64,000 nucleotides of DNA from Paramecium octaurelia. Taxonomy: Eukaryota; Ciliophora; Oligohymenophorea; Peniculida; Parameciidae. Positions 26,880-38,296 of this stretch are shown here, one piece after another. Below the pieces are notes generated by a model. It had not been told where the DNA came from, did not search any database, and saw nothing but the letters and a program-made list of their open reading frames with translations. How positions within the stretch are numbered: position 1 is the first letter of the stretch; each line of letters opens with the position of its first letter. The stretch lies in NCBI GenBank assembly GCA_905182995.1, contig CAJJDP010000013.1, positions 730,199-794,198 on the forward strand, written 5' to 3'. A program made the translations under genes and the position numbers.

Positions 26880-28110
26880 ATATAAAATTAATGAAAAAAT
26901 GAAGTAGGTTGAAGCCACTTAATTATAGCATAGAGAGAAATATAAAACTTACATGAACACATAGGTGTTAAGTTAATAAAGGAATGCAGGAATTTCTAAA
27001 AGAGAACAATCCTCATATCATTTGTTTGTAAGAAATCAGATATAAGGGAATAAAAAATTCTCCTGCATATAATTATACTTATAAGTTAAGATAAAGTGCT
27101 CATTAAGGAGGCATTGCAATAGGCATTCATAAATGCACAAAATTTTTAGATATATATTAATAATTTCACCTTCTGTCAAGCGATTAATTTGATTTTATTG
27201 CAAATAAATCCCAGAAATGAAATTCTAAATTTGGTTGTCTTTGACTTCTATTTTAATAAAAAATATCTATTATGAAAGTTAAAAACGAGCTGAAAATACG
27301 GTTTAGAGACTTTATCTAAAACAAAAAGACTTCATAGAGAGCCATTATCAGTGGAGATTTTAATTGTGTTGATGACGTAAATAGATGTATTAGTATTGTT
27401 TATCATAAGAAGAATGCTTTAAATATAAATAAAGAAGCCGTGATGAAATTTAATGATTTTTCTAATCGTAGCTCCCTAAAAAGCTGAAGGAAAAAAGAAC
27501 ATTGATAGAGTAGTTGAAGTTAATTCCTTAAAATATGTGAGTAGAAAATAAAAATTTGCTTACTCAAAAACTAAGATGCTTACCTAACTTAACCCTAATA
27601 GCAAAGAGGGAGGAATTTTTAGATGTTTCAAAAATGAGAATGGATAAATCTAAGGTGGTTCAATAGTAGGAAAGGTAGTCTTAAAGTAACTAAACCTTAT
27701 TTCTTAGGAAGGAGTATTTAATACAATAGATGTAACAAGTTTATAACCTCGTCAAAGAATGAAGTGATGAAATTGCAGAAGATTATGTCAAATGCCAAGG
27801 CTTTAAGGTTTGATGGAATTTCAGATGATTTTATTAGATTAATAAGAATCTTTGGATTAGCAAACGTTTAAAGAAAATTGGCTGCTTCGCACGGCAAGGA
27901 TAGTGCCTCTCAATAAAAATTATCCAGAAATACCAAATAAGTAATAGGTCAGACAAATAGCACTTTATTGAAATTCATGGAATTAGGTTTTATGGGTAAA
28001 CTTCAAATGTAAATGCTCTACCTTACGAAAAAAAAGGAAAATCAAACTGTTGCTTAAGCATATTACTTCCTGGCATTGCTATGAATACTTTACTAATTAT
28101 GAGAGGTGCA
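26880..28110 (+). mobile_element. Decayed non-LTR retrotransposon (LINE)
   Basis: Plus-strand fragments match a LINE in order. An apurinic-type endonuclease lies at about 26990-27490, with NNPHIICLQEIRYK, then GGIAIGIH, then the SGDFN motif near 27352. The start of a reverse transcriptase lies at about 27760-27960, with KALRFDGISDDFIR and ARIVPLNKNYPEIPNK followed by a QVRQIALY-like block. Frames shift repeatedly and TGA occurs, so it cannot encode a working protein. The catalytic palm and 3' end were not found, so the element appears truncated as well as decayed. LINEs are known from Paramecium germline DNA. No target-site duplication was identified. Confidence 0.75.
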
Positions 28111-29363
28111 GAGTCTAAGTAAATCATGTTTTGATTGTGATTGTAAAGAATTTATATACATAACGGGATGACTATTATAATTGATATTTTGGTTCTTATT
28201 CTTAGTTTGGATTTAAAGTATCCAAAAATGTTTTCGAATTATGAAGTGATTTATATTTACTTTTTCTAGCTATGTATTTATATATGGATAATTGAAATTA
28301 TTGACTAAGATTTCAGCCTAATTCTAAAATAGTAGCTTCCTTTTCCCCATTTTTTTAATAATGTCCCCAAAATTAAAAACTTATCTCTCCATAATCAGAA
28401 AGAATACTTGAGTACTTTTGATTTTATCAATGGAATTTCAACTCAGAGTTACCAGCAATAGCAAATATTACCCCTCAGTCTTTATAACCTGTATTCTATC
28501 AAAAGATAGTTGTCTTTCATAAATGAATAAAATTGTGACTGAAATAACACCTGGTCATTCTTGCTTCCTTTCCTTTTTTAGCACCAAAATAGTCTCAAGA
28601 ATTTAATGTTATAATTTAATTTATCTATTCATAATATTTATCTATACTTTTTCCTTATTGGAATATTAATTACTTAATCTTTTAAATTCCGCTCTCCTTC
28701 TATTATTTTATTAAAAGTTTTTTATTAATATATTTATGTTACTTAATAATTGCCTCATCCATATTATAAACATATAAAATTGCATTTTTTGCCTAATCTT
28801 ACATCATTCCTCATTAAGTTCATTTAAATTATCCATCTAAGAGATTTAGATTTATAGAATTTAAAATAACTTTTTTTTAGATATTCGTTTATTAACCTGA
28901 ATTAAAATATCAAACTCACCTTCATATTTTAAATATGCTTTTTATTATTCAGAATTTAGAATCTAAACTTTAAGATCTTTTAGTCGCTGTAGATATGTAT
29001 TTTTGTCTATTCATAATTAAATTTAATATTATATATTTATTTTTAATTAAATATTCTTAATTGAGTTTAGATTAGAATTTAAATTAAAATAAAGATTTAA
29101 ATTTTGGAATATATGCGTTAGATATTAGTTAATTTTGTAATTGATCCAAAAATACTATACATTTTTAGTTAGAAAATATTTCCTAGAACTAAATTTCCTA
29201 TTGAATTTAAGAAAATCGTTGAAAATCAGTTTGATTTGATAAAAGTCTTTTTCTCATGAAGATCTTGAAACTATAAGAATTAAAAAAATTTGAATTAATT
29301 GATTGAGAACCTAAGCATACTTAAATTAAATTTGTTGTTGCAATTAATTAATTAATTCTTTTT
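28111..29363. other. Stretch without a supported gene
   Basis: AT-rich, from the LINE relic to the arrestin-fold gene. It may contain further decayed 3' LINE sequence, but I see no recognisable motif. The last few hundred bases should include the promoter of the next gene. Confidence 0.35.
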
Positions 29364-30513
29364 ATGGGTAACAAATCAGGATCAGAGTTTGGAGGCATTA
29401 TGATCAGAACAGAAAAATATTTATATTTTGCTGGAGATGTTGTAAAAGGTAAAGTATTTTCGAGAATTTAGGAAATATATACCTTCATATTATAAAACCA
29501 GGATATCATGGAAATGTTGTATAATTTTCACTTGTAGGAAAGGAGAAAACTCGATTTACAACTGGATCTTATAAAAGCAGAAGGGTCCATGAAGGTAAAA
29601 ATGTATTCCATAGAGACACCGTTGTTATTAATACTTTTTTAGATGAAGACTTATAGATCGGGCAATTTGTTTTTCCTTTTGAATTACATCTTCCACCAAA
29701 TTTACCTGGTTCTTTTTAGTTTAGTAATGACATACTGGCAAGTCTTACTTACAAAGTCAAGGCTCGAGTAATATCAACCTCTAAATCAATTAATGACATA
29801 AAGAATAAATAAGAGGTTATCATTCGAGAGCCAATTAAAGAAATTTTATAAGTTTCTTCAAAATAAGAGACTGCTAATCTGACGACTTGGTGCTGTAAAA
29901 AGCAAGGGGTAAAAAGGAAATTAATATAGGTTTCGTCGATATCTGCAAAAGTGGAGAAAAATATATATTTTCCGGGAGAATCTGTTTAAATAACCTATGA
30001 CATTGATAATTCAGATTGTAAACTTAATATAGAAAGTGTTGATGTTATTTTAGTGAATAGACTAATCCTCAAATCTAATTCAGGCGTTTAATAGGTACAT
30101 GAATTTCAATTAAATGGCTTATCTCATTACGGAATATAAAAAGGAATGAAAATATAACCAGCTGGTTAAATTGAATGCTCTTTGCAATTGATTAATGCTA
30201 AGCATCCAGAAATTGTTATTACACCTTCAACGACAGGTAATTTAGTGAATTCATCATACTATGCGAAAATATTTCCAAACTTCTAAGGTAGAAATTTGAA
30301 ATATTGAAAGGTTGTACATGCTACAGTTAAAAACCAATAGTATTAGTTCCCATAACTCTATTAGCAGTGCTTCCATTTGATAATTAAGAACCAATTGTGT
30401 AGCCTGAAAATTGGGATCCGTAAGCCTTTTAGCCTTTGATAATAAAATCAGATATCGAGGACACTATCAATAACATCAATTTGAAAAGTATGGTTAATCC
30501 AATGAATAGTTGA
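29364..30513 (+). CDS. Arrestin-fold (arrestin domain-containing) protein
   Basis: ATG 29364 (MGNKSGSEFGGIMIRTEKYL) to TGA 30511-30513. Two 23-nt introns (29449-29471, 30288-30310) leave 1104 nt, 367 residues. The N-terminal arrestin domain shows YFAGDVV near the start and the usual Pro-rich core QIGQFVFPFELHLPPNLPGSF. The C-terminal domain shows NIYFPGESVQITYDIDNSDC, SVDVILVNRL and a late VPITLLAVLPFD. Length and two-domain build fit alpha-arrestin/ARRDC-like proteins, adaptors in endocytosis and ubiquitin-linked sorting of membrane proteins. That role is inferred from the family. The N-terminal MGNKSG could be an N-myristoylation signal. The gene looks intact. Confidence 0.88.
29449..30310 (+). 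other. Two 23-nt introns of the arrestin-fold gene
   Basis: 29449-29471 and 30288-30310. Both start GTA, end AG, and join Gly codons (VVKG/NIYLH and FPNFQG/CTCYS). Both are needed to reach a single frame across the two arrestin domains. Confidence 0.85.
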
Positions 30514-31084
30514 CTTATTTACATAAATATACTCAACAAAATACTGATGTAAATTTAAACCTCAAAGAATAAATAGAAAGATTCTCAAAATTTTAATTTT
30601 TGTATTACTTTTTTTATAGTCGTAAAATTAAATTTTGGAGAAACTCAATCGTAGTAATTCCTATTTTTATTTTATATAATTGAAAAATCAAATAATTCAT
30701 TTTTTTCTGACAAATCTCTTTCTTTCGAAATAATCGAAGATATGGTAATGAGGGAAGTTTTATGTAACTTTTATATCTCAAACTTTATTAAAGTCTCTTC
30801 TAGTTGGATTAACGTCTAACTGATGGTATTATGAAGTCTATTTCATTTGAAATAATAATAAGTTAAACGAAATTAGATAAGGCATTAGAATTTAATTATT
30901 TATTATGTATCATTTATGTAATTATTAATCAGATAATTCTGATTTCTTCAAATCATTAAATTTATAATAAACATTACAAGTAGTACTTCAAGTTATACAA
31001 GTAGATAAAGGTCATGTTTGATGCAACCTTGCAGTTAATGCTACTGATCATATTTATTTAATAAACAATAACCATTTAATTAAT
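30514..31084. other. Intergenic stretch
   Basis: AT-rich gap between the arrestin-fold gene and the next plus-strand ORF. Nothing recognisable. Confidence 0.4.
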
Positions 31085-32956
31085 ATGAGCTTAACTTAGT
31101 TCATATACTTCCTCGGAGCTGCTTCTGTTACTATGATTTTGAGTATAGGCTTTTATTTATCAATGAAGTATAGGATTTTTTGGTCTTTCGATTAACATGA
31201 TATTCTAGATGAGAGAATGTTTCTGAAAATAAAAATTGATATGCTTTATATCCGATAACAAATTAGACAGGACAATTTAACTCCCTAGAATCTACATTAA
31301 TTATATATTATGCATAGCTTTTAATTTTACCTATATCGAATTTCCTATAATGCAAACTTTTATTGAAATCCTCGTGTAATTGTGTAAATTCTATCGCATA
31401 AAATAAATGCCATCCAGAAGACAAAAGAGACTTCTCATTTGAGATAAGTTTTAGAATATTTGGTTAAAAGCCCAGATAAATTTAGTTGTGCAAAAAAAAA
31501 ATTCATTTGTCAAGAAGCTCGCTCATAGGCTATAAGTTCAAGTAAGTGTTTTATAACAAAAAAAATTTTGAAGAACCGTATTCTAAAGCTGTTGAGTACC
31601 TTTTTGTTTAATTTTGGTTTATAATTGGTTCATATGTTCATATGTTCATTGTTCTGTTTCTTTCATTGTTACTTCTTGGATGCATTTCAAAAAACTATTA
31701 GTCATAAATACCATCCTATTTGAACTTTTGATTGATATAGCCAAAATTATACTGAAATGATATTGTCCAATCGAGTAGAGCTTGGTTTTCAGTTGACACA
31801 ATATTAGCCTTATGTTAGATCAAAAACTTTATATATTCATAAAATTACTTTTCAACTTAAAAACTTTTGAAAATAATACTTTACTAAACAAATTGATGTA
31901 CCGCTTTGAATCCTTTATCTCTTATTTATCAAGTATTTATGCTAGCTTAATGCATATTTCATGTGATATTTGTTCTTAGGATTGCAACAGTGTTCATGCA
32001 ATACCTGGAATGAAAGCATTTAACTACAGAATTAAAGGGTGCACGGCATGAGAACAATTATTTTGCATAAAAAAAAATAATTCTACTTGCGATTACAGGT
32101 AGAAAATTTGCTTTAACTTGATGAATACTTAACTTCAACTGATCCTATAAATCATCTCTTCATGCACTTAATTTATACTGAATCTGTGTGCATTTGAAAC
32201 TTATTACAAGTAAAGCGCCTCCTTATGTGTTTAATGCAGAACTCTATGCTTCACTTATCAATATTTGCTGTTGCATCTGGGTATTGTTGTAAGTCCNATT
32301 TCAAGACGCATTATCACTAATTCATAGACCCAAATATTTTTATTTAATGTTCTAAATATAAAAGAGGCTAAGCTTATCATTTGAGAAACTATGACTTTAT
32401 ATAGTACAAAGCTTACTATTTAGATAAGATTTTCATTACCAGTTTTAATGAGATCAGAAAATTCACTTATATGCTAATTTCGTCTCATCGTTCAAGGAGA
32501 GGAGTTAGTATTTTTGCATATTATTTAATAATGCGAAATAAACTGTTTTAAGATAAAGAGAAAAAGGCTTCTAGTAAGGGGGAATATACAACTTCAAAGA
32601 ATTCATCAAGAGGGTAACTACTTAGAAAGCAGCTTAATTTCTGGCAATTAGTAAGATTGTTCCCTTTTAGAAGGAAAATATATTTGGATCATAGGAATCA
32701 AGATTCAAATGCTTGTTACTTCATTAGAGCAGACTATGCATTAAGAGAATTCGCATACTTGAGAAAAGTCTATCGTAAATTAATAAGCAAAGTATATCCT
32801 ATTTAATTAACAAAATAAATTCAATCCTTATTGTATTAAAGAGAAAAGTTTGAAAATGCTAATAATACTTAAAAAGGTTTGTTGAAGTATTTCAAATAGA
32901 TTGAAATAGACAGCAGTCTAACAATATGGTTTCCTATTCCATCCTTTTACATTTGA
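31085..32956 (+). pseudogene. Multi-pass membrane protein, interrupted
   Basis: ATG 31085 opens MSLTQFIYFLGAASVTMILS, a membrane anchor followed by a soluble stretch (DERMFLKIKIDMLYIRQQIR). The same reading phase recurs to the final TGA at 32954-32956 and includes LSIFAVASGYCCKSN, YDFIQYKAYYLDKIF and RADYALREFAYLRKVYRKL. Interruptions: an in-frame TGA at 31364, another at 31721, more in the middle, and a frame change at a nine-A run near 32070, where GARHENNYFAQ meets QVENLLQLDEYLTSTDP. A single undetermined base lies at 32297. Several membrane segments are seen (near 31630-31680 and 31950-32000). No family is recognised. It is either a recently dead gene or a live one with assembly errors. 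Confidence 0.55.
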
Positions 32957-34231
32957 TGTAAAATTTAATCATGTTATCCTTTATCGAAAAATTAAAGGCT
33001 TTATTATTAATAATATAATTACCAAGCATAACAAGAATCATAATACTGAAAATACCCTAATTTACAATTTTTATTTGTTGTAAACCCTTGATATCAAATG
33101 ATTAAATTGAATGTGAGATACAAAACTAATAAATTCAATTATCTAATTTAAATATCAAATAATTCTAAACTGATTTCAGCAAATTTCCAGATTGTTTCTA
33201 AAAATTTATATTGCTGAATTATTTGACAAGATATTACACTAGAATATTCATATTCTAATTATAGTCAAAAAATGTAATTTAAATGAAAGGCTGATCCGAT
33301 TTTAGATTAAAAAGCAATCTAACAAATTCTTAACAATTGAACAGTTCATATATATTAGTAAAATATTAAGCATAGGTGGGTAAGTATAAATATAAATGGT
33401 AATTCTATTTTATTTTTTGGAGATATTTTTATATTACGGTTAAATAGTTGTGACTTATGATTAAAAAAATTGGTAAATTTTGTATTTCTACCTTATTTTT
33501 TAAATTGAAGTGTAAACTCATCATCAACTTGATGTATCTTCATATTTCTAAACCAACCAGCCAGTATAAATGAATATTTATTAATGTTTTTGAAAATGTT
33601 ATAATTAATTACAGCCAAAATTAATTGTAAACTAATATTTATAAACCAAAGAGCCAAATTAAAAGATTTGATTTATTATAATTAATTCAAAGCAAGTTTT
33701 TGGAACCATTTTTGATTCTGGGACCTTCAAAATAATCTTTCTAAAAGGAATTTCAATTACATAACTAAATCAAAAAATGGCTAGATTAAAAGAAGAGAAT
33801 ATACTTCTTCCAAGTAAAGTAGTTTGATCCTACAAAAACTGAGCTCCATTTGTAAAATTATATTTTAATATTTGTAGATAGCATAAGTCTTCTTTGTTAC
33901 CTCATCCCAGATACTCAGGTTAATTACTTATTCTGATTATAATAAAAAGAATAAAATCATATTATTTATCAATTGCCTTTTGTCCATTAAATTTAGCATC
34001 ATAAAAAAATATAGAAATAGTTACTTAGGCTCAATCGCGCTATTAACTATTTGTTATTTATATTATTGGAACAAATTATTAGTTTTATATATTTAATAGA
34101 ACAAATTATGCATCAAATAAATAAATAAATTTATTTATCATTCATATTGGGAAATAGAATTAAACAAAAACACAATTATTCATCAATTAATAATTTATAA
34201 ATAATAGAAATAAGGGAATAATTATTTAAAC
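32957..34231. other. Stretch without a supported gene
   Basis: AT-rich sequence upstream of the MORN-like gene. No frame, RNA gene or repeat stands out. Confidence 0.4.
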
Positions 34232-37200
34232 ATGAATACATAAACATAAAATAAAAGAGTTCATCTTGAAGTAACTAATAGAAGTTAACTCCTAAGAGAA
34301 TTGGAGGTTTACGATGTGAGTTCATTCGTTCATTCGCCAAGGAAAGTTAAAATTCAAGTCACCATAAATGGAGATAATGAAATCATTTTTTCATATAAAG
34401 AAGAAATTTTGAGAATGTAAACTATCATTTATAAGTTTATAGAGTATAAAATCGGGATCAATTTGATTTTGATATATTTTAGAATACTGAATAAATTTAA
34501 GAACTAAGTTGGTTTGGTTAATATGGGCTTAACCGGAGAAAGTAAGGCAGATGGGTAGGATTTTGGAATGATTCTCCTATTGAATCATTTCAAGGATACT
34601 ACATCAATGGATTAAAGATAGGTTTGTGGCAATTACCTATTAAAAATTATTGGAGGTAAATTTAAAATGAAAAATAAAAAAAGTCAAGCTGAAGTATGTG
34701 AAAGGGGAGAGTACTTCAATAATAACAAATGCGGGAGATGGAATTACATTTAAAATAAATAAATTATGTATAGAATTAAATTTTTAAAAAAGCGGTGGTG
34801 GGTCATTTGATGAATCAAATCCTGGTGCTAAGATTGGAAAGTGGATTGAATTAGATGAATGTTTCTATCAAAATAAATAAATAACTCATTAGGGTGATTA
34901 TAAGAATGGTAGTAAATTTGGTTATTGGAATATTGAATTAAATTATAAAGGAAAAAAAATGATGTAAAAATTATATAAATTGTCTTATTAAATTTAGTGG
35001 TGGGGGATCATACAAAAATAACCTTAAAATTGGGGGGTGGACTGAACCAAGTGAATGGTTTAGTAATAATTTTTAAATGTTGTGGAGAGGTGAATATAAA
35101 AATGGGTAAAAAATTGGTTAATGGAAAATTATTTTATAAGATAAAGAAAAAAAGATGTAACAATTATATAAATTGCATTATAAATATAATAGTGGAGGAG
35201 GATCATTTGATAAAAAAGGTTTGGGCATAAAGATTGGAAGTTGGAAGGAACCAAGCGAAAATTTTTTTTTTAATTTATAAGTTATGGAAAGAGGTGATTA
35301 TAGAGGTGGTATGAAAGTTGGTAAATGGGATATTTTGTAGAGTTATTAAGGAAAATCAATTATGTAAAAATTTTTAATAAATTGAATAAAATTATATTAG
35401 TGGAGGTGGATAATATAATGATGGCATTAAAAATGGGTTGTGGACTGAATTGGCGGATGAAACAAATGAATATTAAACAGAGACTTACAACGGACAATAT
35501 AAAAATGGTAAAAAAGCTGGCACTTGGGATATATTTAGATTTAAACAAGAAATATATTATTGGCTGTATAAAAATATTAATTATATTAGTGGAACTCTTG
35601 TTTATGATGAAATAGGAAATTTAATATCATAAAAAATTAAGTATTATTTTCTGATGAATTTTTCAGTTAAATATCCATTGTGTATGAAGGAAGATTAAAA
35701 TCTAATAAAAAGGTTGGTAGATGGGAAATTTATTAGTTGAATTTTAGAAGAAATCCAGTCATTTATATGTATACAATATTAACTAAAATGGTTTATTAGT
35801 GGTGGTGGATAATATGATGTAGAATGTAAGGGATTAAAGGTTAAAAAGTGGATAGAACCAATAGAAGGATTTAATGAAAATTTTCAATTAGTGTATGATG
35901 GTTGCTATCATGATGGTATTAAAGTTGGTAAATGGGAACTAAAGTTGGGTTAAACATAAATGTATTAATTACACATAACGCTTTATATTTTAGTGGAGGT
36001 GGATCCTATGATTAAAGAGGTGAAGGGATGAAAATAGGGAAGTGGGTTGAGCTAATTAAATGGTTTACTAAAGATTTTCAAATTTACCATAGAGGAGAAT
36101 ATAAAAATGGAATGAAAATTGGTCGATGGGAAGTTTTTTAGAATGAATAAGTTAATAGAATAATGTAGCAAATACTTTAAATATATGTTAGTGGTGGTGG
36201 ATCATATGATGAATAAGGCAATGGTATCAAAATTGGGAAGTGGATTGATTTAGATGAAGAATTTAACCTTTAAAAATAAATAACTCATTGGGGTGTATAT
36301 AATTACGGGAAAAAAAATGGCTAATGGGATATTTTTGAATAATAGCAAGATAAATATTTTTGGAAGTAAAAATATATTCATATTTTAAGTGGCTAACTTG
36401 TTTATGATGTAGTAGGAAATTTGTAATCAAAAGCAGTGATGTTGTAATTTCAGTAATCAATTTTTAGGCAAACAAAAATTTGCTATGTGGGAGATTTGAA
36501 AAATGGTAAAAAGGTTGGAAATTGGAATATTTAATGTGAATTTAATGATTCGAGGGATCCATCAAACATAATGTATAATTATTATACAATGCATTATAAA
36601 AATTTTAGTGCAGGCGGATCCTATGATTTAGCAGGCGATGAGATAAAGATTGGGAAATGGATTGAGCCAATTAACTGTTTTACTAAAGATTTTCAAATTT
36701 ACCATAGAGGAGAATATAAAAATGGAATGAAAATTGGTCGATGGGAAGTTTTTTAGAATGAATAAGTTAATAGAATAATGTAGCAAATACTTTAAGTATA
36801 TGTTAGTGGTGGTGGATCATATGATGAATAAGGCAATGGTATCAAAATTGGGAAGTGGATTGATTTAGATAAAGAATTTAAACTTTAAAAATAAATAACT
36901 TATTGGGGTGTCTACAATTATGGGAAAAAAAATGGTTAATGGGATATATTTGAATAATAACAAGATAAATATTTTTGGAAGTAAAAATCTATTCATATTT
37001 AAGTGGTTAACTTGTTTATGATGTAGTAGGAAATTTGTAATCAAAAAGAAATAAGTATTCAATTTTTTAAATTTATAGTGAAGCAATCATTGCTTATATA
37101 GGAAAATTATATAATGGTAAAAAGGTTGGTAAATGGGAAATATAGGTAAAAAGAGATAAGAGTGATTAATTTCTATAAATGTAAGACATATTATATGCAG

Positions 37201-38242
37201 TTTATTCCAATTGATGCAGTGGTGGCGGATCATACGATGAAAAAGGTAATGGTATTAAGGTAGGTAAGTGGATTGATTTGGATGCTCGTTTTGACATTTC
37301 TAAATAATTAACTTATAGTGGTGATTATAAAAATGGGAAAAAAATTGGATAATGGTCAATTCGTTATAATAATGGAAGTGGTTATAGTTAAATGTAATTT
37401 AATTATTAATAAATTAGTGGGGGTGGCTTTTATGATTAATCATGTGATGAAGTGAAGATTGGGAAGTGGAATGATTTGGATGCTGGTTTTGATAGTAGTA
37501 AACAATTAACTTATAGTGGTAATTATAAAAACGGAAATAAACTTGGATTATGGGAAATATGGTTTAAAGAGCCTTACGAGGAAAATAAAAAGATGTAATT
37601 TTTCTCCAATTGATTATTATAAATATTTTAGTGGTGGTGGATTGTATGATGAATAAGGTAATGGTATCAAAATTGGGAAGTGGATGGAAATGGATGAAGA
37701 ATTTAATATTTAAAAATAAGTGACTTACGAAGGTGTATACTAAAACGGTAAAAGAGTGGGTGTATGGGATACTAAGTATTAAAAAGATTACGGAAGCGAA
37801 TAAATAATAATGTAAGATATATTATATGCAGTTTATCCTAAATTGTTGCAGTGGTGGTGGATCATATGATAAATAAGGTAATGGTATCAAAATAGGACAG
37901 TGGATTGAATTGGATGCTCAATTTGATACTAGTAAATAAATGACTTATTGGGGTGAATATCAAAATGGGAAAAAAAAAGGTTAATGGGATATATATGAAT
38001 ACCAGAAAGAGATATTTTATTGCCTGTAAATATACATTCATATTTTAAGCGGATCTTTTGATTATGATTAAACGGGAAATTTAATATCAAAATTTTCTAG
38101 GTATTATTTTCTTATGTTAACTGTTAGGGAATCAGATAGAGGTTTTAAAGGAAAATTAAAAAATAGTCAAAAAATTGGTAGATGGGAAACCTTGAATATT
38201 AAAACATAAGAGATAATTGATATAAATGAATACGAGAATTGA
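34232..38242 (+). CDS. MORN-like repeat protein, more than 20 tiny introns
   Basis: ATG 34232 (MNTQTQNKRVHLEVTNRS) to TGA 38240-38242. Removing 22 introns leaves 3360 nt, 1119 residues in one frame. An N-terminal region (about 150 residues, with LSWFGQYGLNRRKQGRWVGF) is followed by about twelve units with the pattern GGGSYDxxGNGIKIGKWI-ELD-F and then YxGEYKNGKKxGxWDI. The G-x-Y-x-G-x-x-x-x-G-K-K-x-G-x-W pattern is MORN-like; MORN repeats act as scaffolds and in lipid or cytoskeletal attachment. Alternating units have an extra GxLVYDxxGNL insert. No signal peptide. Paramecium carries many such genes, function unknown. Neighbouring repeats are almost identical in places, a sign of recent tandem growth. 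Confidence 0.88.
34417..38127 (+). other. Array of 22 introns in the MORN-like gene
   Basis: Introns: 34417-34442, 34656-34683, 34768-34792, 34964-34997, 35157-35192, 35364-35400, 35566-35589, 35641-35666, 35769-35799, 35962-35993, 36165-36191, 36366-36389, 36573-36608, 36780-36806, 36981-37003, 37055-37078, 37181-37219, 37394-37417, 37595-37631, 37812-37851, 38026-38049, 38101-38127. Many sit directly before the Gly-Gly-Gly-Ser motif and split an Ile codon as AT/T. A further 24-nt candidate near 36445 is uncertain. The total of 651 nt brings the coding length to a multiple of three. Confidence 0.83.
36045..37055 (+). repeat. Near-identical tandem block in the MORN-like gene
   Basis: About 400 bp from 36045 recurs 615 bp downstream (from 36660) with only scattered differences, including the same intron (36165-36191 and 36780-36806) and the same extra GNL-type insert. 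The later copy lacks one T in its next intron (24 versus 23 nt). This points to a recent duplication of a two-repeat unit. Confidence 0.85.
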
Positions 38243-38296
38243 TTTTATAAAAATATAAATAAAAATTTCCATCCTTAATTTTTGTGCAATTATAGT

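Noticed and set aside
34300-38130. Many frame breaks suggesting that the MORN-like gene is a pseudogene
   Set aside because: Each break disappears when a GT...AG intron at the repeat boundary is removed; 22 introns give one frame of 1119 residues.
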